From CAYOHY01 sp964403885 (GTDB taxonomy: Bacteria; Actinomycetota; Coriobacteriia; Anaerosomatales; PHET01), in NCBI GenBank assembly GCA_964403885.1, contig CAYOHY010000011.1, positions 1 to 48,837 on the forward strand: a DNA stretch of 48,837 bases, read 5' to 3'. A program made the translations under genes and the position numbers. Positions 1-8,636 of this stretch are shown piece after piece. The notes under the pieces are model-generated. The model was not told the DNA's origin, did not search any database, and worked only from the letters and a program-made list of their open reading frames with translations. Each line of letters opens with the position of its first letter. Position 1 is the stretch's first letter.

Positions 1-2086
1 GCGACAGGCGGACCATGCCACGGCCGTGGTTGGGGCCGAAGAAGATGGCGAGCGCTGTGACGATGCCGATGATCCCACCGGCGTACAGCAGCCATCGAGG
101 TTTCGCGGTCTGCTCGACTCGACGCGCCATGTACAGATCGGCGGCGCCGCGAAGCATCGCGTAGACGGCGACGGCCACGCCAAAGAACCGCCTGCCCGTC
201 TCGGGGTCGGCGATCATCGCGCTCGCGAGGGCCAGGCCCGCCACCCCCATGAGCAGGGTGGGCAAGGCGGTGGTGGTGAAGGTGTAGCGAGTGCTGGCGG
301 TCTTCTTCTTCATACCGAGGGCGCCCACGATGGCACTGACCGATGCGAGCACCACCCACAGGGCAAAGCCCCACGTCAGCAGGTCCGACGGGACGGGGTT
401 CAGCCCGACGATCACCGCAGCCGCGAGCAGGTTCAGCAACCCCGCGCGCATCAGGGCGTTCTCGGCGCCGGCCGTGGCGCTCAGGATGGGGCTCGCTCCC
501 CTGCCCTGAGGCATGGGGACGGCGCGAGCCGCCCGGCCGATGGCGCTGGCGTCCTCCGGGGTGATGCCGCGGACGGCCTCGACGGGGTTGTCGTAGGGCA
601 GACCGCGGTCGCCCTCGACGCGGACGAACTCGAAGCCGTCCCGCTCGGCGCACACGCGTTCCAGGAATGCCGACGGGGTCAGCGGGTCGTTCGCGGGCAC
701 GACGAAGCGGGCGGGTGCGGGCACCTGGGCCAGCAGCTCATCGGAGCACGGCGCAAGCATCACCTGCTCGGCGGAGCGCAGGATGGGAACCAGCTGCGCC
801 TCGACCTTCTCGGCGCTGATGCCGCTTGCGCTGCGGTTATCGGCGAGCCGGTGCGCCATCTCGCGCAGAGCGACCGTGCGGGCGGCTCGCTCATCGGTCG
901 CGAGGTCGTCGATCGTCGTCCCCGGCTCGAGGATGCCCGCCGAGAAGGCGACGGTGCCGGCGCTTCGCTCGGGAACCGTGGCCGCACAGCCCAAGGCCAC
1001 CGTCGCGCCCAGCCCCTCGCCCACGAACGTCACGGGCCGTTGCGAACCCCACAGCGCCGTCACCGTTCCAAGGACCGCCGCGACGTGATCGGCCAAGGTG
1101 TAGTGCAGGCTCAGGGGCGCGGGTGATCCCCCGAATCCCAGCAGGTCGATAACGGCAACGTCGTGCGACGCAGCCAGCACCTCTGCGGCCGGGATCCACG
1201 CTGATGCCGGGTTCCTCAGCCCGTGAAGCAGCACCATGGGCTCGCCCGTGCCGCCGCGCCACACCACATTGAGCTCACGCACCTCGTCGCGCATGATCTC
1301 CTCGGCCACGCGCTCGGGCATGTTCCACAGGACCATGTGGTCGGCAGCGAGCCCGCCGATCTTGCGGATCTCCATGTCGGGCTTGAGGCGCTTGAGGGCC
1401 GGGGCCTGGCTCACCTTCACGATCGCGTCGCGCACGCCTATCGCGTGAACGACCGGCATGCTGAGCTTGGGCAGATCATCGACCCACGTGGCGGCGTTCA
1501 CCGTGTTCTCGAGGTTCTTGCTCATGATCTCCCAGTGCGTGGGAATGTCGTCGGAGTGGAACGCGTCCTCAAGCGGCTTCTCGATCGCGCCGGTCGCGAG
1601 CGAGTACAGGAAGCTGTCCTTTTGCTTGGACGTCGCGAGCATGTTCCACAGGCGCCGGGAGACGTTCTCATACAGATACGCCAGTCCCGAGCCGCTCAGC
1701 TTCAGCTCCGAAGCGGGCAGGTAGAACGGCGCATCCAGCAGGAAGAGTCGGCGCAACCGGTGCGGGTAGGTCGAGGCGTACCTCAGAGCGATATCGCCAC
1801 CCAGCGAGTAGCCCGCAAGCAAGAAGGGGTCGTCGACCCCTAGGTCGATGAGCGTGTTCTCGATGACGAGCGCGTGCTCATCGGCCGTATAGTCGATATC
1901 AAGCGGCTTGGGACTGCTGCCAAAGCCGAGCAGGTCGAACGCGACGAACCGGTATCCCGGGCCGATCGTGTCCATGACCACACGCCAGTCGCCCCCGTCG
2001 GAGTTGATCCCGTGCAGCATCACGATGACGGGGCCCGTGCCCTCGTCATAGTGCGCGTGAAGGCGCAGGTCCTCGAGTCGCGTCAC
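1..2086 (-). CDS. Tandem alpha/beta-hydrolase with membrane tail (partial, C-terminus off window)
   Basis: The reading frame opens at a GTG (2084-2086), two bases after the stop of the upstream membrane-protein gene, and is still open after 695 codons at the window edge. Residues about 15-265 form an alpha/beta-hydrolase: oxyanion segment LHGINSDGGDW, nucleophile elbow GYSLGG (Ser94), acid in GVRD (Asp220) and His250 in AADHMVLW. Residues about 275-510 repeat the fold (LHGLRNPASAW, DLLGFGGSP), but the elbow reads GEGLG, with Gly358 where the serine should be, and the usual histidine site reads EGDRGLPYDNP. The second copy is therefore probably inactive. From about residue 545 there are at least four hydrophobic segments, resembling HdeD/DUF308-type membrane proteins. 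The substrate is unknown. Translational coupling to the preceding gene suggests joint function. No clear ribosome site is seen, and GTG 2086 is chosen because the next in-frame start would cut into the fold. Confidence 0.85.
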   Translation of the reverse strand, partial: MTRLEDLRLHAHYDEGTGPVIVMLHGINSDGGDWRVVMDTIGPGYRFVAFDLLGFGSSPKPLDIDYTADEHALVIENTLIDLGVDDPFLLAGYSLGGDIALRYASTYPHRLRRLFLLDAPFYLPASELKLSGSGLAYLYENVSRRLWNMLATSKQKDSFLYSLATGAIEKPLEDAFHSDDIPTHWEIMSKNLENTVNAATWVDDLPKLSMPVVHAIGVRDAIVKVSQAPALKRLKPDMEIRKIGGLAADHMVLWNMPERVAEEIMRDEVRELNVVWRGGTGEPMVLLHGLRNPASAWIPAAEVLAASHDVAVIDLLGFGGSPAPLSLHYTLADHVAAVLGTVTALWGSQRPVTFVGEGLGATVALGCAATVPERSAGTVAFSAGILEPGTTIDDLATDERAARTVALREMAHRLADNRSASGISAEKVEAQLVPILRSAEQVMLAPCSDELLAQVPAPARFVVPANDPLTPSAFLERVCAERDGFEFVRVEGDRGLPYDNPVEAVRGITPEDASAIGRAARAVPMPQGRGASPILSATAGAENALMRAGLLNLLAAAVIVGLNPVPSDLLTWGFALWVVLASVSAIVGALGMKKKTASTRYTFTTTALPTLLMGVAGLALASAMIADPETGRRFFGVAVAVYAMLRGAADLYMARRVEQTAKPRWLLYAGGIIGIVTALAIFFGPNHGRGMVRLS

Positions 2087-2088
2087 GC

Positions 2089-3501
2089 TCAGGAACCGTT
2101 GGCCGAGGTGTCGCTGTCGCTCGCGACCGCTTCGGCAGGCTCAGCGTCATCGGAAGGACCGTCCTCGCCGTCATCGGCCCCGGGCGCAGCGGCCTCCTCG
2201 ACGGGCGGCACGGCCGATACCTCAGACCCCTCGGCACTGGCGGCCGCTCCCGAGCCGGCGAGCTGGACCGCGAACACCCACAGGACCACAAACGCTGCGA
2301 TCCACCACACCTGCGTCATCGTGCGGGGTCGTGGCAGCACGAGCAGCAGCCCGGCAGCGATCAGATAGCCGGTCACTCGCAGCGCCGCCATCCGGGCGGC
2401 GACCCACACACCAAAGACGCCCAGGTCGAGATGGGACGACACGCCTGAGATCCCGGTCGACAGACCGCGGCGAAGCGCGACCGCCCACTTCGACGGCCCC
2501 GCGAGCAAGGCCGCGAGGATGACGAGAAGCGACATGACCACGAAGAGCTGCTCCATGTTGATGAGCGCCGAGAAGATGATGCCGTAGGCGTTCTGGGCGG
2601 CTTCCGACGGGATGCTTGCGAGCGACTGGAGCTGCTGGCCCACGTAGCTCTGACCGATGTAGATCATCTGCAGGGGAACGAGCGTCCACACGAGCATGCT
2701 CCAACCCAGCCACAGAAGCGCTCGCCTGCGGTTGGCGGCCAGGCCTACCGCACCGGCACACAGCGCAATGCCCAGGAGCGGGAGGACGAGCGCGATGTTC
2801 TGGACCTGGTCGACAGCGACACTCGCCTGGGCCAGCGTGTCCGACTGATACAGGGTGATCGTGCGATCAGTGGCACTGGAGGGCAGCTTGTTGATGAGGC
2901 CGAAGCCGGCACCGTCGAGCTTCGCCACGATCTGATCGGTGAGCGCGCCAACGTCGAGCGTGACCGTACCGGCGTCGATCTGCACGGCACCGGTCTGCTT
3001 GCCCGTGACCGCGGTGACGAAGGCCTTATGGCCCACGGTGTTGATCTTGTCCCATATCTGCGGGAACGCATCCGAGCGCACGAAGGTTGTCGCCTGCTTG
3101 CGGATGAACCCTTCGGCCGCAGAGTTGATGGGCGCGGCGAGGAACGCCAGATTGGTGGGGAGCTGCGACTCCAAGCGCGTCTTCAGGTCGAGCTGTTTGA
3201 TCGCCGCATCAGAGGCGGCCGTCGCCACGACATCCTGGATCGCCGGGTCTTGGGCGAGCGGAGAGACCGTCTGCACATAGTAGTCTGTGCTGGTGACCAT
3301 CCGGTTGACCCACACCGCCGGGATGGCGAGCGCGAGCGCGAACGTCGCGACCACCATGATCGCGGCAGCGAAGCCGTTGCGCACCTTTGCGGATCGACTC
3401 GCCGAGACACGCTCCGCAACGGCGACCTGTTGCTTCAGTGCGGCGTTCTCGGCACGCAGCCGCTCGAGTTCGTTGGCCTCAACGTCGTGATCGACAGCCA
3501 T
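2089..3501 (-). CDS. Multi-spanning membrane protein with N-terminal coiled coil
   Basis: This is a 470-residue integral membrane protein of unknown function. The start is set at the ATG at 3501, which has a GGGGAGAG ribosome site just upstream; an in-frame ATG at 3531 would add ten residues without one. Order of parts: a short coiled-coil-like heptad stretch (ELERLRAENAALKQQV), a transmembrane helix near residues 43-63, a large extracytoplasmic region of about 190 residues, then about four or five transmembrane helices (for example LVLPLLGIALCAGAVGLA and LFVVMSLLVILAALLAG). It ends in an acidic, alanine-rich cytoplasmic tail of about 60 residues. Similar single-helix/large-ectodomain/helix-bundle proteins are common hypothetical proteins in actinobacteria. 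It is the first gene of a two-gene unit with the tandem hydrolase. Confidence 0.8.
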   Translation of the reverse strand: MAVDHDVEANELERLRAENAALKQQVAVAERVSASRSAKVRNGFAAAIMVVATFALALAIPAVWVNRMVTSTDYYVQTVSPLAQDPAIQDVVATAASDAAIKQLDLKTRLESQLPTNLAFLAAPINSAAEGFIRKQATTFVRSDAFPQIWDKINTVGHKAFVTAVTGKQTGAVQIDAGTVTLDVGALTDQIVAKLDGAGFGLINKLPSSATDRTITLYQSDTLAQASVAVDQVQNIALVLPLLGIALCAGAVGLAANRRRALLWLGWSMLVWTLVPLQMIYIGQSYVGQQLQSLASIPSEAAQNAYGIIFSALINMEQLFVVMSLLVILAALLAGPSKWAVALRRGLSTGISGVSSHLDLGVFGVWVAARMAALRVTGYLIAAGLLLVLPRPRTMTQVWWIAAFVVLWVFAVQLAGSGAAASAEGSEVSAVPPVEEAAAPGADDGEDGPSDDAEPAEAVASDSDTSANGS

Positions 3502-3524
3502 CTCGGCTCTCCCCTCCACCCCGA

Positions 3525-3537
3525 TGTGCATTGCACA
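3525..3537. promoter_or_regulatory. 13-bp palindrome in the leader of the membrane-protein gene
   Basis: TGTGCATTGCACA is a perfect inverted repeat around a central T. It lies 24 bases upstream of the ATG at 3501 and just outside the ribosome site. It could be an operator for a dimeric regulator, but the only evidence is its symmetry and position. Confidence 0.25.
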
Positions 3538-3619
3538 GACTGGGTTGAGGATACCCTACTGGCCGAACTGGTATCGGTTCCCTCGAGGTGTCGGGGCGCA
3601 AGTCGCCCGTGAAACGCAA

Positions 3620-3657
3620 TAAGCGCCCCAGCGGCAACTCGGCTTCGCTGGGGCGCC
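3620..3657 (-). terminator. Intrinsic terminator after tRNA-Ile
   Basis: An 11-bp GC-rich stem (3623-3633 pairing with 3646-3656) with a 12-base loop is followed on the minus strand by TTATTG. It sits about 14 bases beyond the tRNA 3' end and so probably ends that transcript. Confidence 0.7.
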
Positions 3658-3670
3658 TATTCGCGGTGTG

Positions 3671-3747
3671 TGGTGGGCCCGGATGGATTCGAACCATCGA
3701 CCTCACGGTTATCAGCCGTGCGCTCTAACCAACTGAGCTACGGGCCC
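3671..3747 (-). tRNA. tRNA-Ile (anticodon GAU)
   Basis: A 77-base cloverleaf on the minus strand. The acceptor stem is GGGCCC paired with GGGCCC, the D arm begins TAGCTCAGTTGG, the anticodon loop reads CTGATAA giving GAU, the T arm contains GGTTCGAATCC, and CCA is encoded at the 3' end. It is a stand-alone gene with its own promoter and terminator, not part of an rRNA operon in this window. Confidence 0.97.
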
Positions 3748-3769
3748 TTTTAGGGCGAAACGCCCGCGT

Positions 3770-3798
3770 AGCATATACCAGTGATTTTCCGAGGTCAA
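3770..3798 (-). promoter_or_regulatory. Promoter of tRNA-Ile
   Basis: On the minus strand TTGACC (3793-3798) and TATGCT (3770-3775) are separated by 17 bases, close to the housekeeping sigma consensus. The start site would be about 15 bases upstream of the mature tRNA 5' end, with a small GGGCGTTTCGCCC hairpin in the 5' leader. Confidence 0.75.
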
Positions 3799-3923
3799 GC
3801 ACACGGGACCGGGCGAATCCCTGACTATTCGCAGCGCCCGGCGAACCGTCTGCGCGCGCGGGCGGTCACGTAGAATGGACGCGGGTAGTATCAACTCAGA
3901 GTGCGCCTACGGAGGTGGTTGCG

Positions 3924-4421
3924 ATGGTCCAGGTTCGAATAGCAAGCCTTGCGCTGGACTCGCGCACCAACCAGCCCGTCGTCATCCTCAAGCCCATCGA
4001 CCAGGAGCCCGGCGAGGGCGACCTTCTCCCCATCTGGATCGGTCACCCCGAGGCGACCGCCATCCTTCTCGCCCTTGAAGACATCGATGTGCCTCGGCCC
4101 ATGACGCACGACCTGCTCGCTTCGGTGATCGAATCGCTCGACGCCTATGTCGAGCGGATCGAGATCGTGCGCGTCGAAGAGGGCACGTTCTACGCGGCCA
4201 TCACCCTGCGCGGCGAAGAGCGTGTTCGGCTGGTCGATGCACGCCCAAGCGACTCGATCGCCCTCGCGATCAGGGCGGGCGCGCCCATCTTCGTCTCGCA
4301 AGAGGTTCTCGACTCGGCGGCGGTGCCGGATGAGAGCGTCTCGGCGGTCGATGAGGAAGAGGAGCTCGCTGCCTTCCGAGACTTCCTCGACCACGTGGAC
4401 CCGGCTGACTTCAGCTCGTAG
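3924..4421 (+). CDS. DUF151 / bifunctional nuclease (BFN) domain protein
   Basis: This 165-residue protein belongs to the BFN (DUF151) family. Family features seen include an N-terminal MVQVRIASLALD strand, PIWIGHPEATAILLAL near residues 37-52, and the core ITLRGEERVRLVDARPSDSIALAIRAGAPIFVSQEVL. The acidic C-terminal tail (VDEEEELAAFRDFLDHVDPADF) is also typical. Plant BFN proteins have been reported to have RNase and DNase activity, but the bacterial role is not settled. The start is the ATG at 3924, eight bases after GGAGG; the GTG at 3915 overlaps that ribosome site. It stands alone and converges with the ABC export operon. Confidence 0.9.
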   Translation: MVQVRIASLALDSRTNQPVVILKPIDQEPGEGDLLPIWIGHPEATAILLALEDIDVPRPMTHDLLASVIESLDAYVERIEIVRVEEGTFYAAITLRGEERVRLVDARPSDSIALAIRAGAPIFVSQEVLDSAAVPDESVSAVDEEEELAAFRDFLDHVDPADFSS

Positions 4422-4466
4422 CGAGTCGGCTGTCTCTACCTGCTGCGCAGAACGCTCGCCCGAGGG

Positions 4467-5660
4467 TCACTCGTAGCGCAGGGCCTCGATGGGGTCGAGC
4501 CGCGACGCTTTCCACGCCGGGTAGACGCCAAAGAAGATGCCTACCGCGGCGCTGAAGAAGAACGCGAGCGCCACCGCCCACCATGTCACTTCGGTGGGCA
4601 CGAATCGTTGTAGCGCCAGGGCTCCCAGCCAACCAAGAGCGATGCCTATCATGCCGCCCGCCACGGACAGCACGATCGCCTCGATCACGAACTGGCTCAT
4701 GATGTCGTAGGTGCGCGCGCCCACCGCTTTGCGGATCCCGATCTCTCGGGTCCTCTCGGAGACGCTCACCAGCATGATGTTCATGATTCCGATGCCGCCC
4801 ACCAGCAGCGAGATGCCCGCGATACCGGCGAGCATGACCGTCAGCGTGCCAAGCAGTGTCGAGAGCAGGCCAAGCGTCTGCTCTTGCGTGAACACGGTGA
4901 ATTCGTCGCCAAACACGGGCCTGAGCATCTGCTGGACGCGGGCCTTGATCACGTCGACCTGATTGGGGTCGATCGCCTTGATGATGATCGAGGAGATGTC
5001 CCGGGTACCCAGCAGCCGCTGAGCCGTGGTGGTGGGCATGTAGATCTGGTTGTCCTGGTCACCGGACAGCGTCCCACCACGTGGGGCGATCTGGCCCAAG
5101 ACCGTGAACCTCTCACCGTTCACGAACACGTCGCGGCCCACCGGGTTCTGCCCCGGAAACAGCTCGCTGGCCGGGGTGTCGCCCAAGATGACCACGCGCG
5201 CCGCGGTCGCGTACTCGCTCTTGTTGTAGAAGCGCCCGCGCGAGAAGTCCGCGTTGAACACCGCATTGCCCTCTTGGTTGCCCCCGGCAAGCGAGGATCT
5301 GATGGTGCGGTTGCCCGACTTGAGCACTGCGGAACCCTGGATGACCGGCACGGCGATCGCGTTGGCTCCAAGCCGACGCTGCACGAGCTCCGCATCATCG
5401 AGCGTGAACTGCTTTCGGATGGTCACGCCTGGCCCGCCACCCTGTCCCCCACCCTGCAGGTTGCCGGGGAACACGAACAGCAGGTTCGAACCCAGCCCCT
5501 CGATCTGACCGGTGATCTCCTGCTGTACGCCGGAGCCGATGGCCACGAGCAGGATCACCGCAGCCACGCCGATGATCACGCCCAGCATCGTGAGGGCGCT
5601 GCGCACCTTGTTGGCATTGAGCGCCCGAAGCGCGATGCGGAGGCTCTCGGCGAAGTTCAT
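4467..5660 (-). CDS. MacB/FtsX-type ABC transporter permease
   Basis: A 397-residue permease of the MacB family. An N-terminal helix (residues about 19-45, SALTMLGVIIGVAAVILLV) precedes a large extracytoplasmic MacB-type domain. Three C-terminal helices form the FtsX domain, including GIAGISLLVGGIGIMNIMLVSV followed by the coupling motif SERTREIGIRKAVGA, and it ends with WKASRLDPIEALRYE, typical of the family. It is the last gene of an adaptor-ATPase-permease operon and overlaps the ATPase gene by four bases (ATGA). Such systems export peptides, lipoproteins or hydrophobic compounds, or transmit mechanical force; the substrate here is unknown. Confidence 0.93.
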   Translation of the reverse strand: MNFAESLRIALRALNANKVRSALTMLGVIIGVAAVILLVAIGSGVQQEITGQIEGLGSNLLFVFPGNLQGGGQGGGPGVTIRKQFTLDDAELVQRRLGANAIAVPVIQGSAVLKSGNRTIRSSLAGGNQEGNAVFNADFSRGRFYNKSEYATAARVVILGDTPASELFPGQNPVGRDVFVNGERFTVLGQIAPRGGTLSGDQDNQIYMPTTTAQRLLGTRDISSIIIKAIDPNQVDVIKARVQQMLRPVFGDEFTVFTQEQTLGLLSTLLGTLTVMLAGIAGISLLVGGIGIMNIMLVSVSERTREIGIRKAVGARTYDIMSQFVIEAIVLSVAGGMIGIALGWLGALALQRFVPTEVTWWAVALAFFFSAAVGIFFGVYPAWKASRLDPIEALRYE

Positions 5661-6466
5661 TCCGAACCCCCCTCGGCCGCAGTGGCGAGGGCAGCCAACT
5701 CCGCGATGGCGTCGATTCGCTCGGGGACCTTTTGGTCGCTCACGATGCGCCCGTCCTTGATCTCGACGACGCGTTGGGCGTGACGGGCGACGTTCGCGTC
5801 GTGGGTGACGAGCACGATGGTGATTCCCGTGTTGTTCAACTCCTGCAGGAACGCCATCACCTCGATGCCGCTCCTGGAGTCGAGGTTGCCCGTGGGCTCA
5901 TCGGCCAACACGATGCTTGGCTTGGTGACCAGGGCGCGCGCGATGGCCACCCGCTGCTGTTGCCCGCCGGAGAGCTGGTTGGGCATGTGCCCAAGGCGAT
6001 CGCCCAGTCCCACCTGCTCGAGTGCCTCTCGAGCCCGGCGGATCCTCTCGGTTCCAGACACGCCCGCATAGATCAGCGGCAGCTCGACGTTCGCCGTCGC
6101 GGTCGTGCGCGAGAGCAGATTGAACGACTGGAACACGAACCCGATCCGCTTGTTTCGAACCGCGGCGAGCTCGTTGGGCTGCATCTGAGAGACGTCTTCG
6201 CCCTCGACAGAGACCGTGCCGGTCGTCGGCCGATCGAGCAGGCCGACGATGTGCATGAGCGTGGACTTGCCGGAGCCAGACGGGCCCATGATCGCGAGCA
6301 TCTCGCCTTCAAAGACCTGAAGGCTCACGCCGCACAACGCCTTGACCTCGATCTCATCGAGTATGTACGACTTAGTCACGTCGCGCGCTTCGAGCACGAC
6401 GCGGTCTTGGGGGCCTTCAACACGAAGGGCGCCCGTAAGGCGCCCTTCGGTATGCTCGGGTGTCAC
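5657..6466 (-). CDS. MacB-type ABC transporter ATP-binding protein
   Basis: A 269-residue ATPase with Walker A GPSGSGKST, Q-loop FQSFNLL, signature LSGGQQQRVAIARAL, Walker B IVLADEPTGNLDS and the switch histidine in LVTHD. The LolD/MacB-like pattern (SGKSTLMHIVGLLDRPTTG, ADEPTGNLDS) fits its neighbours. The GTG start lies 12 bases after the adaptor stop with AGGGATCG as a modest ribosome site. It powers the permease encoded immediately downstream. The C-terminal 35 residues are an alanine-rich extension beyond the usual fold. Confidence 0.95.
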   Translation of the reverse strand: MTPEHTEGRLTGALRVEGPQDRVVLEARDVTKSYILDEIEVKALCGVSLQVFEGEMLAIMGPSGSGKSTLMHIVGLLDRPTTGTVSVEGEDVSQMQPNELAAVRNKRIGFVFQSFNLLSRTTATANVELPLIYAGVSGTERIRRAREALEQVGLGDRLGHMPNQLSGGQQQRVAIARALVTKPSIVLADEPTGNLDSRSGIEVMAFLQELNNTGITIVLVTHDANVARHAQRVVEIKDGRIVSDQKVPERIDAIAELAALATAAEGGSE

Positions 6467-6478
6467 GATGGTCGATCC

Positions 6479-7831
6479 CTACTTGGTCTTCACACGCACG
6501 GCCATGCCGTCCGTGTATTGGGTCGAACCGGACAGTGCCACGACATCGCCTTCGGAGAGGCCCTGCAAGACCTCGACCTCCGTGTCCGTCGTCGCGCCCA
6601 CGGTGATCTCCGTCTTCTTGAGCGTGCCGTTCGACACCACGTACACGTAGTCGGTGCCGCCCTCGCTGAACAGCGCCTCGACCGGAATGGTGAGCGCCGA
6701 GCCGCGTGAGCTGACCTCGATCACGGCATCGCCCTTCATGCCGATGAAGATGTCCTTGCCCGTATCGGTGAGCGCCATCTCGACCACGAACACCGTACCG
6801 CCGGTGGCGGTGGGCTGCGCCGCCGGGTTGATGCGCGTGATGGTGCTCTCGAACTCGTCGCCAGGGAAGGAGTCGAGCGTGACCTTGACCTTCATGCCCA
6901 CCTGCACACGCTCGATGTCCGCCTCGTCGACCTCAGCCGAGAACTTCATGGCGCCCAAGTCGACCACGCTGAACGGTGCGGCCTGCGGTGATACCGCCGA
7001 GCCATCGGTCGGCTTACCAAAGGCTGCCCCCGCCGCCGAGACACCCGCGGCGTTGAACAGCACTGTGCCGTCGACCGGGGCGACGAGTGTCGCCTTGTCG
7101 AGCGCGTCCTCGGCGAGCTGGACGGCAGCGTTCGCCTGGGTGACGGCCGCCTGTGCGGCAGCACGCTGTGACGAGGTGTTCACGGCCTTGGCCTTGCGCA
7201 GTGCGCTCTCGGCCGCGTCCACACCGGACTTCGCCCGGGTGGTACCCGACTTGGCGTTGAGGTAGCCGGCGTAGGCCTGCTGCTCGGCCGCGGCAAGCGC
7301 GCTCAGCGTCGCGCTGTTCGAAGGAAGCACCGCTGCTGCCGAGTCATACGCCTTCGACGCGTTGTTGTACTGGGTGAGCGCTGCCTTCTCGGCGGCCTGT
7401 GCCGCTGACACGGCTTGCTTGGAAGCGGTCACGTTCGAGGTGGCCGCTGCGATGTCATCGGAGTTCGTCGTCTGCGCCCCGAGGTTCGCGAGCGCCGACT
7501 TCGCCTGGGCAAGACCCGACTTGGCCTGCTTGACCTGGAGCTCGAGCGGCGCCGTGTCCATCTGGGCGATCTTCTGACCCGCCGTCACGGTCTCGCCGTC
7601 ACTCACGTAGATCTTCTCGAGCGTCCCTGCCGCGGGGGGAAAGATGTCTGAGCTGACGCCGGATTCCACTTTGCCCGATGCGGTCACGGTGACTGCGAGC
7701 TCCTGCTTGGTGACCTTGGCGGTCTCCACCTCGGGTCCCGACCCCTTGCCGCCGAGCGCGATCGCCGCAACAACGGCTCCGACCACCACAAGTGCGACCA
7801 CGGCGAGAATGATCTTGGTCCTCTTCGACAC
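6479..7831 (-). CDS. HlyD/MacA-type membrane-fusion adaptor
   Basis: A 450-residue adaptor of a tripartite-like ABC exporter. The start is the GTG at 7831, seven bases after GAGGA; an upstream in-frame ATG at 7894 lacks a ribosome site. Order: N-terminal membrane anchor (IILAVVALVVVGAVVAAIAL), first half of a lipoyl-like domain (VTASGKVESGVSSDIFPPAAG), an alanine-rich coiled-coil hairpin of about 150 residues, the second lipoyl half (DKATLVAPVDGTVL), then beta-barrel and membrane-proximal domains ending QGLSEGDVVALSG. It forms one operon with the ATPase and permease. In an organism without an outer membrane the adaptor probably extends through the cell wall or presents substrate to the permease. 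Confidence 0.92.
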   Translation of the reverse strand: MSKRTKIILAVVALVVVGAVVAAIALGGKGSGPEVETAKVTKQELAVTVTASGKVESGVSSDIFPPAAGTLEKIYVSDGETVTAGQKIAQMDTAPLELQVKQAKSGLAQAKSALANLGAQTTNSDDIAAATSNVTASKQAVSAAQAAEKAALTQYNNASKAYDSAAAVLPSNSATLSALAAAEQQAYAGYLNAKSGTTRAKSGVDAAESALRKAKAVNTSSQRAAAQAAVTQANAAVQLAEDALDKATLVAPVDGTVLFNAAGVSAAGAAFGKPTDGSAVSPQAAPFSVVDLGAMKFSAEVDEADIERVQVGMKVKVTLDSFPGDEFESTITRINPAAQPTATGGTVFVVEMALTDTGKDIFIGMKGDAVIEVSSRGSALTIPVEALFSEGGTDYVYVVSNGTLKKTEITVGATTDTEVEVLQGLSEGDVVALSGSTQYTDGMAVRVKTK

Positions 7832-7921
7832 CGTTCCTCCTCGGAAAAGAAACGCCCCTCGTGCGGCATGCACGGCGTGCATCCCTTGAATCATTCCACA
7901 ACAGGTGACTGACCTGTCGGT

Positions 7922-8629
7922 CTAGCGCTCCACCAGATAGCCCGCACCGTGGCCCGAGACGACCGCGACCACATCGGCCATCGACTCGGCTGCGTAGTCC
8001 GGACCCGGCTCGAGCACGCGCTCGCGAGTGAATCCCCCCCACAAGGCCGCGATCGAGACACACCCCGCCCCCACAGCTGCGGACATGTCGTGGGGACTGT
8101 CCCCCACATACGCGCACTTCCGAATATCCACGCCCAGCTCCTGGGCGGCATGCATCAGCGGGAAGGGATCCGGCTTGTGGGTGGCCACGTCGTCGCAGCT
8201 CACGACGATCTCGAAGAACCGTCCCAGGCTGAAGCGATCGATCCCACGAAGGGCCACCGGCCTGGACTTCGAGGTCACGATTCCCATGCGCAGACCTCGA
8301 GCCGAGATCTTCTCAAGCGCCTCTTCGACGCCGGGATACTCCTTGACCATGGCGTCGTGAACGCGCCCGTTGTGCTCCCGATAGACGCGCAGCAGCTCAT
8401 CGGCGCGCTCGGCATCGAACTCATGCATCTGCCGCCTCAAAGGCACCCCGACGTTGCGCATGAGCACCTCGTCGGGAAGCGCCTCGCCCAAGACCGTGGC
8501 CGTTGCGTAGCGCATCGACTCGCGAATCAACTCGATCGTATCGATGAGCGTGCCGTCCAGATCGAACAGCACGCACTCGATAGCGTCAGTACGTGAAGCC
8601 AGACTCTCCCCTGCGGTGGACTCGCTCAC
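7922..8629 (-). CDS. HAD-family phosphatase (phosphoglycolate/pyrophosphate phosphatase-like)
   Basis: A 235-residue haloacid-dehalogenase hydrolase. Motif I is FDLDGTLIDT (nucleophilic and acid/base aspartates), motif II is GIVTSKS, motif III uses the lysine in HKPDP, and motif IV is YVGDSPHDM. A helical cap sits between motifs I and II. This is the Gph/PpaX subfamily, acting on phosphoglycolate, pyrophosphate or other small phosphoesters; the substrate cannot be read from sequence. The GTG start lies seven bases after the gyrA stop, so the gene is probably co-transcribed with gyrA. Confidence 0.9.
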   Translation of the reverse strand: MSESTAGESLASRTDAIECVLFDLDGTLIDTIELIRESMRYATATVLGEALPDEVLMRNVGVPLRRQMHEFDAERADELLRVYREHNGRVHDAMVKEYPGVEEALEKISARGLRMGIVTSKSRPVALRGIDRFSLGRFFEIVVSCDDVATHKPDPFPLMHAAQELGVDIRKCAYVGDSPHDMSAAVGAGCVSIAALWGGFTRERVLEPGPDYAAESMADVVAVVSGHGAGYLVER

Positions 8630-8636
8630 GCACCCT

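Noticed and set aside
26..1126. Long plus-strand ORF of 366 codons at the left edge
   Set aside because: It is the shadow of the minus-strand tandem hydrolase, which has clear catalytic motifs and stays open to the window edge.
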